Assembly: GCA_949752735.1 (NCBI GenBank)
Contig: OX457041.1
Coordinates: forward strand, 26,414,576-26,478,575
Direction of reading: 5' to 3'
Length of the DNA stretch: 64,000 nt
DNA from: Lumbricus terrestris
Taxonomy: Eukaryota > Annelida > Clitellata > Crassiclitellata > Lumbricidae
The position numbers were made by a program, and so were the translations under genes. This document shows, one piece after another, positions 32,732-44,670 of the stretch (position 1 is its first letter; every line of letters begins with the position of its first letter). The notes under the pieces were generated by a model that saw nothing but the letters and a program-made list of their open reading frames with translations, made no database searches and had not been told where the DNA came from.

Positions 32732-34108
32732 AGGAGAAGGTGCTCTATTTGAAGTTTAATAGTAGCCTAGGACATTGTTGTTGCAAGCGAATGCTCCATA
32801 AAACTCTCTTCCGACTGTCAAACAACAAGAAACCATAGGCCTATACACGCTTACTATATACATGCTTTCCGACAAGAACCGACAGTAGGCTAACTTGTAA
32901 CAGCAAATGTGTTTTCCTTTTTGGCCTTATGAAAACTGAAAATCACAATAGGCCTACTGTTTAATATTTCTAAGAGAACACTCACACGCTCTGATAACCC
33001 TCTGATGATTTCCCGCTCATCGTTTGCTTTGAAATGTTATGCACACTAATCAAGCGACGATCTCACAGTAGGCTACGTTAAGTCCATTGACAAACATGCA
33101 AAGCAAAGGTAGAACTCAATCCTATACAGTTCTGCTTGACACGAGTTTCTCAATCCAGTCTGGCACTCTGGCTGCGGCCTTTAATCCGAAGGATGTAAGT
33201 ATTTATACACGAAATACGTATTTCTTCAGGGCTAGTCGTCGCGATAAATACTAGTTTTTGCATCAGCAAACTACATATCCAAGCAAAGAATCTACGACTA
33301 ACATCGTTGTTCAATGGTTATGGCTGGTAACAAGTCAAATACCGGTGTGCATAGATTTGTAGTGTAGGCCAACATATGCGTATATTTGCTACTAGCCTAT
33401 ATACATGTAGTAGGCCGACTATACATTATGCATTCGCACGTATATATAATATATATATATATATGTAGCTCTATATGCATATATATATACATATACACTA
33501 CATACCTGTAGCAGCGCTAGCCCCCCCATACAACTGTAGCCACTTTTATATAGGCCTATAGGTCAGTGTGCAGATTAAAGTGGTGTACATAAAATCGGTG
33601 ATCATGCGAGCTGCTGCAGGTATAAGGCCTCTTATCGGCCTATTTATTCAGAATTCTTGGACCTACTTGTTGTCAACGGCCAGAAATCAAGTGAATAATC
33701 AAGTTAGTCGGTAACATCCATATTGAGCAAACACAACTCACTGAGTTAGCTCGTATCGACGGAGGGCTAAGACTTTGAAGTTTGATCCACGTAGCCCACA
33801 GGCCTAATTTCTGTGATTACGAGTGCATATATAGGTGTAGGCCGGAGGCAGAATGTTTCTTTGTTATATGTTTAACGACACTGCCATATCAAAGACGATT
33901 AGTGTCGCCCTATCTTCCTTTATTCAGGCTTGGCCCCTTGGGACTGGCACTGGCAGAGAACAACCAGTGGCGGAGTTCTTGAGGCAGGAGGTTGATTTGC
34001 GGCATATATATAGCTTTGGTCTTTCTAGTTTCAGTTTCCTTTTCAGCCTCCCCTCTTTCCAAATTCATCTTTCAGTCCACAATCCACACGCAGATAACGG
34101 TAGGCTAC

Positions 34109-34139
<31 letters not shown>

Positions 34140-34447
34140 GCAGCCATTTATATATATATACTTCGATTGTTCAAGAAAAACTAAGTTGACATACCGCAAC
34201 TTATTACATGAAACAAAAAAGCAAAAAAGTATTTTAAAGAAACAAATGGACTAAAGTAACGAGTGTCCACAGAATTCAGACTGGAAGCATGCGAAAGATA
34301 GGCCTAATGTAGGCCTAATAACCTACAAGACAGCATACAGTAGGCCTACACAACATATCCTACACAGACTTTAGTTATGACAATCGACACATCAGAACTT
34401 TTGTCGCAGAATACCGTTACCTTCCATAAGTTCCCTCCCTGTTCCAA
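32732..34447. other. No gene recognised; simple repeats
   Basis: Contains TA-rich microsatellites at about 33440-33500 and 34110-34165. An ~80-bp stretch near 33910-33985 (GGGACTGGCACTGGCAGAG) resembles about 15640-15690 and marks a further dispersed repeat. No coding signal. Confidence 0.4.
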
Positions 34448-34521
34448 CTAATCGTCAGGGATGGGCATGTAATTTATTATTGAAATTACGTTGGTCTAAT
34501 TTAAATCACAATTAAGTGCAA

Positions 34522-35131
34522 TCTATATAAATAAAAATGTAAAACGCTACCGTTCGACATGAAGGATCTCAGGTCTTTCTTCGCCGATTGTTTTCAAAAT
34601 TTTACCAAGACGTTCCATTCGAACACAAGCAGGTTTGTGTAATGCCTTTTGGGAAAAAGCGCAATCTTTACGACCCAAAAAACACAACTTTTAATTCCGT
34701 TCGATATACGTCGATGGATTCCAGCTATATCCATTTGAACCTTGACGCATCCGTCCGGCGGCGTCCGCCCATTTTTCGGGCGCGTTTTAAAAGGTGTGCC
34801 TTTCTCTAGCGCAATAGGTAGCCTAACTGTCGGTTTTTACAAAAATCGTCCATTTGCGGCTGTTTTCCGCGCGTCTTTCTAAATCGCATATTTCTAGGGA
34901 TGGAGGAAGGGAGGGAGGGGAGGGAGGAGATGAAACGGGAGAGAGGGATGCAGGGAGGGAGAGAGGGAGAGACGGAGGGAGAGAGAGACGGAGGGGGAGG
35001 GAAGAGGAGGGGAGGGGAACGGGAGGGGAAGGGTAGGGAGAAGGGGAGGGAGAAGGGGAGGGGACCTAGGAAGGATGGGTTGGACAGTCTTTTCAGCCAC
35101 AGCAACGCGTGGCCGGGTACGTACAGCTAGT
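34522..35131 (+). mobile_element. Non-autonomous Helitron, 610 bp
   Basis: Begins TCTATATAAATAAAAATG and ends GGCCGGGTACGTACAGCTAGT, with host A before and T after and no target-site duplication. This matches Helitron rules (5' TC, 3' CTRRT, insertion between A and T). The interior has a 74-codon ORF without domain and a GA-rich tract. No Rep/helicase protein. Confidence 0.85.
34900..35070. repeat. GGGA/GAGA-rich low-complexity tract
   Basis: Purine-only tract inside the Helitron. The opposing serine/proline/leucine translations are artefacts. Confidence 0.85.
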
Positions 35132-35272
35132 TGGTAATAAATTTGTTATATATTTTCCTGCTCTGCTTCAAAGTAATTTGTAATTTGTAATTCAATTATA
35201 TTTCTTCCTGTAATTTGTAATTTCAATTGCATTCTGCAAAATCAAAATCAAGTTACTTTAAATTGGCCATAC

Positions 35273-35561
35273 CAGTGGCGTAGCCAGGAATTTATTATGG
35301 AGGGAGGGGTTATGGCCTGGCCGGATTCCTTCCTGACACGGACACCAACCCAGCGCAGTAGCCTATTAGGCCTACAGTAAAAAAAGGGAATAAAGTATAG
35401 GCCTAACAAAGGAAATAAAGTAAGAAAAACAATTGTTAGCCTACTACAAGCAATTTGTTTTTCTTATTTAAGTGGATAAAATAATAACCTTCAAAAAAAC
35501 TTTTTTCCTAAGCCAATGGGGGGAGGGTTTAACCCCGAAACCACCCTTGGCTACGCCACTC
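35273..35561. mobile_element. Non-autonomous hAT-like element, copy 2 of a pair
   Basis: Ends CAGTGGCGTAGCCAGGAAT and CCTTGGCTACGCCACTC. Same internal blocks as 32465-32731. Flanking 8-mers GGCCATAC and AGCCATAG agree in 6 of 8. Nested in the 34456-36739 element. Confidence 0.75.
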
Positions 35562-36358
35562 AGCCATAGGCCTACTAACATTCTTTTGTGAATCATGCGA
35601 TCCTTGCAACAGTGAATATTCCGTGCGTTAAGTTACGTGGCTACCTGCACTGTTTGTGGACAAAACTAAAAGAATATGAATTGCTAGTAAGAGCAACTGA
35701 AAATGCCACCAATAGCGAACTCAATACTGAGCATCTAGTGGTCATAAATAAGGAGAGGAGGAGGAGGAGGAAGAATTTTATGGTTTTAGTGTGCAGCGTG
35801 CAGTGACCACAAAGTCGCCTAGCAGAAAATAATAGAAATGATTTAGAATCTTGCAGCATAGGCTATAGCCTATAAGTAGGCTATAAGATGACAGAAAGGG
35901 ACTTAGCATTAAGCTAGCAATACCTCGAGCGATCATAGATAACCTATATCCAACTATTAACAAATTGTTTATAGGCCTACACTTTTTTAATGCTGCCCTG
36001 CCTTGGTCTGTAGAGAGGCTCTCAATTTAGTTTTGCATGCATGATAGTAAGGCCCAACAGACGGTTGCTATCAGATCACTTGTTTGAACAGCTTATGCTT
36101 CTTAAAGAAAACTAAATGGACATTTTCTTACACAATAAATAATAATAGGCTACGCATAGAAATAAGGGGGGGGGAGGGCATGACAGTTTTTTTTATCCCA
36201 ATGATTTAAGCCAAAAAATAATTTGTAATTGATGCAATATTATTGAAATTACATTAGGCCTAGGCCTGTTTGTAATTTGAGGCTCTGAGTCTAAGTAATT
36301 TTTGATTTGTAGGCCTAATTCAATCACATTTTCTCCAGCAGGCCTAATTGGTAATTTG
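35562..36358. other. Interior of the old hAT element, no coding signal
   Basis: Contains a GGA-repeat near 35752-35772, a G-run at about 36168-36177 and GTAATTTG words. No transposase reading frame is recognisable. Confidence 0.4.
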
Positions 36359-36686
36359 CATGAGCGGAGACCTGGGCGGAGACTGGGGGGGGGACGGAAA
36401 GACGCGAGATTTTTTGACGGACGAATGTCTGAGTGTCGCCGAAAAATTTCCATCTTTTGCCGGACAAAATTTCTGACGACCTTTTTTTAGTCATCCGGCG
36501 AAATCTAGAAAAAATATCTATTTTCGCCGCCAAAACAGTTGATGACTTTAAAAAAAAAGTTGATGACATTTTTTTAGTCGTGACGCTCAACGATTGGGGG
36601 GGGGGGGGGAGGACAAATGCATGGGCGTCCCCAACACCTCCAGTAGGGGGACCGTCCCCTCTGTCCCCCCTAGGTCTCCGCCCATG
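36359..36686. mobile_element. Non-autonomous hAT element, 328 bp
   Basis: Ends CATGAGCGGAGACCTGG and, inverted, CATGGGCGGAGACCTAGG. Exact 8-bp duplication GTAATTTG (36351-36358 and 36687-36694). The interior carries the ATTTCTGACGACC-TTTTTTTAGTCAT module shared with the elements at 9479, 11595 and 6953. Confidence 0.85.
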
Positions 36687-36925
36687 GTAATTTGTAATTC
36701 AATTAGGCTACATGTTGCCCTGTAATTTGCCTATCCCTGATAATCGTTACGAATGAAAGGAACACCGGTAGGCTATTTCTAGTTCTACTGTTAATTTAGT
36801 AAAGGCGACGACGATGACAGCCATGCAATGCACTAATCGCGTCGTGGGCTGCTGCTCATGTTGCCAGCGTCATCTGGCGAATAAAAGGTTAAGTCTACTC
36901 TTGAGAAAGTGTCGGCGTTGGTCTT

Positions 36926-36928
36926 CCT

Positions 36929-36972
<44 letters not shown>

Positions 36973-36990
36973 TGTGTGTGTAGGTGTGCG
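36926..36990. repeat. GT microsatellite
   Basis: TG run interrupted by GGTA and GTAG words; followed at 37010-37065 by CACC/TACC repeats. Confidence 0.85.
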
Positions 36991-37326
36991 TGTGTCAGCT
37001 AGACTGGTACTTACTTACTCACTCACCCACCTACCAGCATACCTACCTACCTACCTACTTACCTGTAGGCTACAGTATGATACAGACACTGTTACAGTAG
37101 GCCATACTATTGAAGTATAATATAAATAAGCGCTATATATCTCATTGGGCATACGATCACACCAATTATTATAGAAGTTATTAGGCCTAGTGAGTAACTT
37201 AGAGAACTTGGGCCTTAGATTTCTGTCAAACGGACTAAACTTTCACTAATGCTAAATAATTTAATCGTGCTCGACTTTCACAAAATGTAGGCCTATCAAC
37301 TGACTACATCGTTTGACGACAATCAT

Positions 37327-37413
37327 CGCCCGAAAGGTGGAATTGAACCACTCCGACGCTAATCGGCTACAGGTTTGAAGCCTGCACCCCGGACCACCGA
37401 GGCTCGTTCGGGC
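37327..37413 (-). tRNA. TRU-TCA: tRNA-Sec(TCA), selenocysteine tRNA
   Basis: 87 nt on the minus strand, from GCCCGAACG at the 5' end to CCTTTCGGGCG. It matches animal selenocysteine tRNA along its length: GGTGGTCCGGGGTGCAGGC, anticodon loop CTTCAAA with TCA, a long variable arm (GCCGATTAGCGTCGG) and GTGGTTCAATTCCACC for the T arm. CCA is not encoded, as usual in animals. It is first charged with serine and converted to selenocysteine, then inserted at recoded UGA codons with a SECIS element. It has the usual single-copy, intron-free form and is likely functional. Confidence 0.96.
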
Positions 37414-37432
37414 AATGGTATGTCGTTCTCAG

Positions 37433-37442
37433 TCATATATAA
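37433..37442 (-). promoter_or_regulatory. TATA box of the tRNA-Sec gene
   Basis: Minus strand reads TTTATATATG about 20-29 bp upstream of the mature 5' end. Animal tRNA-Sec genes use an external type-3 RNA polymerase III promoter with a TATA box near -30 and a proximal element near -60. A proximal element is not recognisable by eye. Confidence 0.7.
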
Positions 37443-37499
37443 AGTCTCATAAGTTAAATTTCGTTAAAAAAGGTGTCGTAAGCTTTAATCCTAATTTAA

Positions 37500-38060
37500 T
37501 GTTAACCTGTATGCACATTTTATGCTTTTATTCACAACGATTGAGAAACTTAAATCGTAAATTATCACTTTAAGTATTTTAGTTCACCTTCAGCATTGAT
37601 TAAATCTGTCAATTACGGTTAAATGATGACATTAATGTTTTACCGGCTGCATATACCATTTTATTCGCAAGATGTCCCTTTACAAACGGTTTAAGAATTA
37701 AGTAGGCCTACAATGTCATGCACACATGCACAATAGGCCTCCAGCACTTATTTTCAATTTTACTTGTTGAAATATGTAAAATGGTGACATCACGCTGAAT
37801 TATTTAAATAAGTTAAAGAATTGTAATCGTAAACTCCAGATTTCTAACGCGCCACTTGAATGCCCAGCTTAGGGTAGCTATAGGCTACGAGCCGTACGTG
37901 AATATCACAGACTATTAGCCTATTGGATAAGATTAGACTAATTTTCAATGGTTCTAACAGCTCGCATATATTATTGTCTTCCAAACCACCTAAAACCATT
38001 GTCATAGGCCTATTTTATATAAAGAAAACACGAAATCAATTATCGGCCTTATGTGTTTGT
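37500..38060. other. No feature recognised between tRNA-Sec and SINE copy D
   Basis: AT-rich, scattered AGGCCTA words. Could contain the distal element of the tRNA-Sec promoter; nothing can be pinned down. Confidence 0.4.
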
Positions 38061-38066
38061 TTGTAT

Positions 38067-38272
38067 GTGCACTTGTTATAGCGCCCCTTCAAGCTCTCTA
38101 CTCAGAGGCGCTCCCGAATGCAGAGCGGACACTGCATCGGAGTTTCACGCCGAAGCGCTGAGCAATTGTGAGTGAAGAACTTGCCCAAGGTCCTTACGCG
38201 GCGAGGTGGATTCGAACCTCGAACCTTCCGGCTTCAAGGCAACGACGCCACCACTACACCACCGCGCCCCAC
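38067..38272 (-). mobile_element. tRNA-derived SINE, copy D (best preserved)
   Basis: On the minus strand: GGGGCGCGGTGGTGTAGTGG head with box A (TGGTGTAGTGG), box B GGTTCGAATCC about 50 nt later, a conserved body and a 3' tail CTTGAAGGGGCGCTATAAC. Length about 206 bp. Internal RNA polymerase III promoter predicted. The tail is shared with the LINE at 49965-50263, the presumed source of the copying enzyme. Confidence 0.85.
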
Positions 38273-38279
38273 AAGGATG

Positions 38280-39919
38280 GTTGAAGGATGACATGGTCTT
38301 TCGGATCCGGGTGACACGTTACAATAATTATTATTAGCCTAGCCAATTATTTTTAAGTGAGTTTATTTCGAAATTAAGAGACGAAGTCCAGTCACACTTA
38401 AACACGTCAGCAACATAGGCTAATAATACAATTTTATGTCCGGAGTAGGCCTACGTACCGTATGTTGTCGGTCGCGCAGCTGATGCTGCGTATACCCCTA
38501 GGCCTATAGGCTAATTCTGACAGCGTTTTATCAGTCTCGTTTATGAATTTTGTATGATAATTTTATTTTACAGATTTTTAGAATAAGTTACTGGAAGAAA
38601 CTCCAATCTGGTAGACTGGTAAGCGATTTGAGGCAGTCTTGGCTCATTAAATATTTAAAGTGACTTTTATACTAGCCTATTATCACAGTATAAACAACAT
38701 TTGTTATTTATACCACAGATTATTTATACTGTGTCTATACTGTACTGTTATTGATCTGATTTTCAACAAGTGTAAATCAAAATGGTCAGTTGAATTTACA
38801 TGATTGTGGTGGTTGCTTTATTTCAGTGCGAATTTTGTAGCATGAAAGAATTTTTATGAATTTGGTGTATAAATGTTACTGTTTGATTGCCTAGTTCTGA
38901 CAATAATTATTATTAATCCAATTTTTTGGACGTTTTTTGATTTGGGCCATATTTGGGCGATGTTTTTTCTATGTGCGTAGTTTAAGTTTACGGTGCGTTG
39001 TCGTAGCAAAAGTGAGTGTGTCAGTTTTTTGCATCAACAAATCTGTTTTTTGCCGGTGACCGGGTTCGTTTTAAATCTGTAGCTGAATTCTGCTAAGTTC
39101 TTGTTTGAAAGTAGACGAAGAGTAAAAATCGACGTAATTTTAAACCCGACATAGTTGGTTCCTATGGTTGTTACAAGGTGGATTATTTGAGAGTTTTAAG
39201 ACCATATGTGACGGATGGCCTAGTGATGCTATTATATTATCGTCTTTCGTTACTACTATACTGGTATCGACACGATACCGTAAATCTATTACCGAAATAT
39301 TATATATGTATTAAATTTAGGCTGTTGATATCATAAGGGCCTGTACTATGCTGACCTGCTTCATTTTTCATAAGATGTTATCGGCTAAAAAGCGAACCGC
39401 AAATGCGTGTGTGGGCTTTTGACGTGGCAACTTCTTTTCTTATGATGTTACATTATAAAGACTTTGGTTGCCCCAATGTTTTTGCCGTTATGCCTACTGA
39501 GTACAATGGAAGGCTGTAGTAAGCTACCTAGTTGACTGAGCTTGACACAGCACATCCCAGGGGCTTCTCTGTGATTTTCTTTCACTGGTGTCCACTGTCC
39601 AGGTTACCAGACCTTGTTCGTCATACGTTGGTATATCTGACATGAGGCAGTGGTCCTGAATAAACTTGTGTAATGAGCAGAGCTTGTTAGTTTTATTTCA
39701 TGGCCTCAGAATATTTTAGAGTGTTAAAGGGATCCAATTTTCAATTTTGTTTGGAAAAGCAGAAACAATAACTGGAAGGCAGTAGGCTCGTTAAGTATAA
39801 TTGCTAGTTAGTTAACAAACTTTTAAATTCTAATTTAGATTTAAATATTGAGTAACTATTATTTCTTTTAATGTTGTTATAATAGAATGCAGAACTAAAA
39901 TCATGTTGAATTTTGTTGT
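38280..39919. other. Upstream region of the nucleobindin gene
   Basis: No coding exon seen. The first coding exon begins right after an acceptor at about 39920, so at least one 5' untranslated exon and the promoter must lie upstream, possibly here. I could not choose a transcription start. Confidence 0.4.
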
Positions 39920-39931
39920 AGCACCGTAACC

Positions 39932-40072
39932 ATGTTATCGGTACCTGCTGTCAAGTTTGCCGTCATATTTGGTTGTATTATTGGCACCGTCGTTTGTCCA
40001 CCTGTAACAGAGAAACCACCTGTAGAAGAGGACGACGAGAAATTAAGCAACAAAGAGAAGGACGATGAAATG
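39932..40072 (+). CDS. NUCB: Nucleobindin exon: start codon, signal peptide, acidic N-terminus
   Basis: Begins [20 protein letters not shown], a typical cleavable signal peptide, followed by [20 protein letters not shown]. The ATG lies 12 bp after an acceptor (TTGTTGTAG) in context ACCATG. 47 codons, phase 0 at the donor GTAACC. Confidence 0.9.
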
Positions 40073-43000
40073 GTAACCAGCCCTTGAGCTGTTGCCCTTA
40101 TAGAGAACTTAAAATTTTTCAGAGTGGTCAGTTGGAGGAACGCTTAAGCAATTTTTGATTTGTAGCTAGCTTCTTTCGCATACACAATAATGTTCATATC
40201 ATCATCACTTTTGTCATCAACATAATCATTCATAATCGTCATCTTTCATCTTGTTTCATAATTGTTAAATTGTTGTATGGCTATGAATGACTATGAAGGG
40301 CTCTTGCTTTAACCATATAACGTTTTTCTCATTTAGCCACAACTATTGTTTTTCTTTGCGAGACCATAGATGCTGTCATTGTTTGTGTGATAAGCGCCTA
40401 CCCTGTTACCCTGAGATGGCAAACCTTTGTGTTTCGGCAGGATGAGACTAAAGGTGCTGCTGATTAGGCACTCTGAAGATGCACTTCAAGGGGATGTCTT
40501 GCCTTTGAAAGGTGCTTCTGAATAGATAACTTGTTGATAAGCTTTATTAATTAAGTATTTTATTACGTGCAATACTGGCATCCTGTAGCATTTGAGGTCA
40601 TGCTGTGAAAAAGAGAGAGCTCTCAGTATTGCTAGCACTGCTTCAGCATACATCAGGAACATCTTGCGTAGCAGTCCAAAGTCAAAATTGGCAGTGAACT
40701 TTGTGTTCTGCCGGCCATGAAAATATACTTGTGGAATGCCGCATGCATCAACTTTGGTCCATTGTGCCCCGGTCTGTGTTGCAATTTCTGATTGAAACTC
40801 AGTCTTGCAGTGGCATCATAAATACTGTTTTTGACTGTGGGCAACAAGCAAACTACCTTAAACATGCTTGTCTGCATCAGTTAGATTGCAATGAGAACTG
40901 TGCTTTTCAGAGGTACCCATAGGCACTATGTTAGATATTTGTATTAATTGCATTGTGTTGCAACATCATTGTTCTTTTACCTTCTTAACCTCTGGCTATA
41001 TTTACAGAAGTTTGGCCTAGAGTATGAGCGCTACCTCAAGGAGGTAGTAGGCGTTTTAGAGTCGGACGAGAGCTTTAAAAAGAAGCTTGAGGAATCTAAC
41101 ATTTCCGATATTAAGGTAATATATAGGCCAATTGGATTGCCCTATCCCTTGCATAGAACAATTCGTCATTCTTCAGAATCTGGCTTGGTACTGCATGATC
41201 TGCTTTGATGGTTTATTGGCTACTGATTGTCCATATTTGTTGTGTTGTAAACTAAATCAAGAGCAATGTTGGCAACTTTGATTTCGGTGGCTTGTCGAGA
41301 ACTTTTATTTTAAAACTCTTTCAGTTCATTCACTGAAAGAGCTGTCATAAACTGGTTTATTGGGTGTATAGGGTGACTCTTAGACTTTGTTGAATTATGA
41401 ATCTTTTGAAACAAGCATGCATAAAGGCTTGAAACTAATATATACCATGGAACCTTCTTATAAAATAACTTGCATCAATTGTCTTTTGGTTGGTTCTGTA
41501 AATTTACCTGAAGACATTTTTAAAGCCTAAATTTTATTTCCTTGAGGCTTCTACACTAGGAATGCCTCCGAATAGTTCATGCTTTAAGATGCGCTTTACA
41601 AATGTCCAAATACAATGCAAATTGGGCTGTAATGAATACTGAAATTGTAATCGATCTATCTCCTAACTTTCACCGGTAATTATATTTTTTAATTCAATAA
41701 TTTGGAGTCTGTTATGTTATAACATGTGAAAATCTGTTTAAAATGTAATCACTGAGTTAGTTACTGCTTTTTTCCTACAAAAAACTTAAATCAAGCTCTT
41801 TATTTCAATTAAGACAGTTAAATTTTGTCTTGATCTTCACGAACTTTGCAATTTAAAACAGTTACATTTTGTCACGATCTTCAACATTTCCATCAGCATT
41901 TGCGTTAAATACAAAATCATTGCAAAATTGTCTACTCAAATGTTTCACATTATTGCTATTATTTATGACATATTATTATTATTATTATTATTATTATGAT
42001 TATTATTGTTTGCACCATAAATGGATTGCTCAACATCATGAAATTAGTCAGAAAAAATTAATAAAACAAATCAAAATTAATTCATTGACATTTTTTATGA
42101 TTAATTGATTGATTAATTGTAAAAAAGCAGTAAATACAATGCAATTAAACACTTTTTCTTACAGAAAAGGGCTGTGTCCCGATTTGACTTTGTTTTCAAA
42201 CAGAAAGTCCTTACTGCAGAGTAACTTGTTGCAATGCGTTTTTTTAATATTGAGCCCTGTTAGACAATTATTATGCAAGAGACACTGTATAAATCTTTGG
42301 ATATGATGCGATTGTGGCATAAGAAGGTTCCAGCACAGTAGCAATGTTTATCTGGCTGTTAGGCTTCTTCAGCATCTTCAGCATGCACTGTTGTTGGTAG
42401 GGCTGTGGTGCAACTGTCTGGTTGGACATTGATTTAAACCCTTTTACACCAGGTGGCTTGACACTAACTCTAGAAACCCCAAAATTCTTCAACTCTCGTG
42501 AATAGTGTTCCTGAAACTTCCAGGTATTTCAGCTGTTCTGTGGTTACAGGCTACGAAGTAAGTTGTCCGTCAACTGTTTTAAAGCGCACGGCTGGTTTTT
42601 GGTTGGTTTCTGCAGGTTGACCTGTTGTCCTATCAGAAATACCTGCGGGAAGTGATGACCTTACTCATGTCGGACACAGACTTTTCCCAAAAAATGCTCG
42701 ATGCTGGGCAGGAACTTTCGCAAAAGGTTGCTTCTTGATTTATGCATAGGAATTGTGAATCAGAGATATCATAGGTAACCGATTAAATGCTAATCGATTA
42801 GCTGATTGTGATTAATAGACAAATTTCTAATTCTTATCGATTAACAATGATTCCAGCTAATCATACCCATCTTTGTTGTGAATCTAACTAACAATGCTGA
42901 GTGGTATCTGCTTTAACTGATCACGCTTTGGTTAAGACTCTAGACTTTGTTTGTCGGCTGAGTTCAACTCCACTGGTGCAGAATTCATTAAAAGAGAACT

Positions 43001-44612
43001 GTTCCAGTAATGTAGTGCATGTAGAAAAGACTTCATTCGGCCCTCATGCAGCCTGCATGTTTGAGATCACTGGTTTAGATTGCAGCCTAAAAAATTGTTA
43101 TGACAGTAATAATATTGACATACAATACTAATAGAGGAAACATTATATCAATGATTGTGATTGAAATTATTTGAAATTATTAGGACTCATAATAAAGTCT
43201 CTTCTACAGGTTTGATAGGTCTGTCTATAGGAAATATTTAGAGATAAGTGCTCGTGATGTGCAACTGAAACTATTGAACCAGCTGTGTGCTATATGCACA
43301 TGCGTGTCTTTTTTTATTACATCTGGAAACTTACAGTTAAATTCGTGCAGTTGAACGTGTAGATATTTTAATGTGCTAAAAACTGGAGTCATGAATAACC
43401 CATACTGACTGGTCTGTCATAAGACCCTTCTCTTTCTCTTACCTCATTTTTCAGGCAGTAAATGAAGGCATCCCTTTCCATGCTTTGGATGTGAATTTCT
43501 GAATTAGTGCAATATAAATTGTTCTTCTATTTAAATAAAAGTTGAATGCAATATGACTAATTTAGGATTGTTGTCTTACAAAAATTGCTTTGGAACATGG
43601 TTTTGTTTCTGAATCTTTGGTGTTATTTTGTTTTGTAGTTTTTGCTGTTTTTTTCTTCATGACTTGCTTTCGCATGAAGCTTTTTTGTGCCTTTGTAATT
43701 GGCTTACTGAAAGTTGTGCAGCTCCTGCCTTAAAAAATATTATTGCTACTTCAAGAGCAGTTCTATGCTTTCACAGTGAGAATGCTTGCAGATATAAACT
43801 GTCTATTTTCAGACACTGTACAGTCTAATTGCACATATTGCAAAAAACCACAATATTTGTGTCTGGTTGTAGACTACAATAAAGTGGTTTATGACTAGAC
43901 AGTGTTTTGTCTTTAATCGTTCTCGATATGTCAGCGTCTAGCATCTCCAGACATTATATTTACAATTGTCCTCTTATGTCTTTAGTTCGAAGAAGCCATG
44001 TAGTTCAAGCACTTCTTGTTCATCTTGCACCTCCTGATGTGATGTGATGTGCATCAAGCACCATGATGCATCACAACAGGGCAACATTTTGAAGCTGAAT
44101 TTAGAATGAGAATCTGAGGCATAGGACTTTAGACAAAAAAACTTTGAATTATTTCCCAGACTCTATTCAGCAGACTCTAACCTGCAGTGATTGCAATCAT
44201 TGTCTGCATATTTTTTAAAATATATTTTGATAACATACATTATATTATAGTGATGTGTCCTACAAGGAGGTTTTCTGATGCATTTGAAAGCATGCTTGCC
44301 TGTGTCTGCATGTCAGTTGTCGGCATTGGTGTTTGTTGTAGGCATGTGTTTGTGTTACTAACCCTGGTTGCTCGTTTTCTTTATTGATTATCGGTGGTGG
44401 TTTTCTTACTAAACTTAACACTGTTTAAATTGCTTATCGTGAACTTGACGTTTATTCACAATCGCTGCATTTGCTATGTGTAGTCGTATAATCGGTCCAC
44501 TTATTTAAGAAAAGCATCTTTCAGCACCTTTCATTGAAAATGCACTGTATATCCAAATGCATGCATGACCTTATGAGTTTGTTGAAAGATGGTGAGTAAA
44601 TGATAAGGTACA

Positions 44613-44670
<58 letters not shown>

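Larger units (their letters stand above)
34456..36739. mobile_element. Old hAT element carrying three nested insertions
   Basis: Termini CAGGGATGGGCATG (left) and, inverted, CAGGGATAGGCAAA (right), a classic hAT end. Flanked by CTAATCGT (34448-34455) and ATAATCGT (36740-36747), 7 of 8 identical. The native interior is rich in GTAATTTGTAATTCAATTA words. A Helitron (34522-35131) and two other hAT elements (35273-35561, 36359-36686) lie inside it, so its own sequence amounts to roughly 1 kb. Confidence 0.75.

Noticed and set aside
34588..34809. 73-codon ORF inside the Helitron
   Set aside because: No Rep, helicase or other domain; composition follows the surrounding non-coding element.
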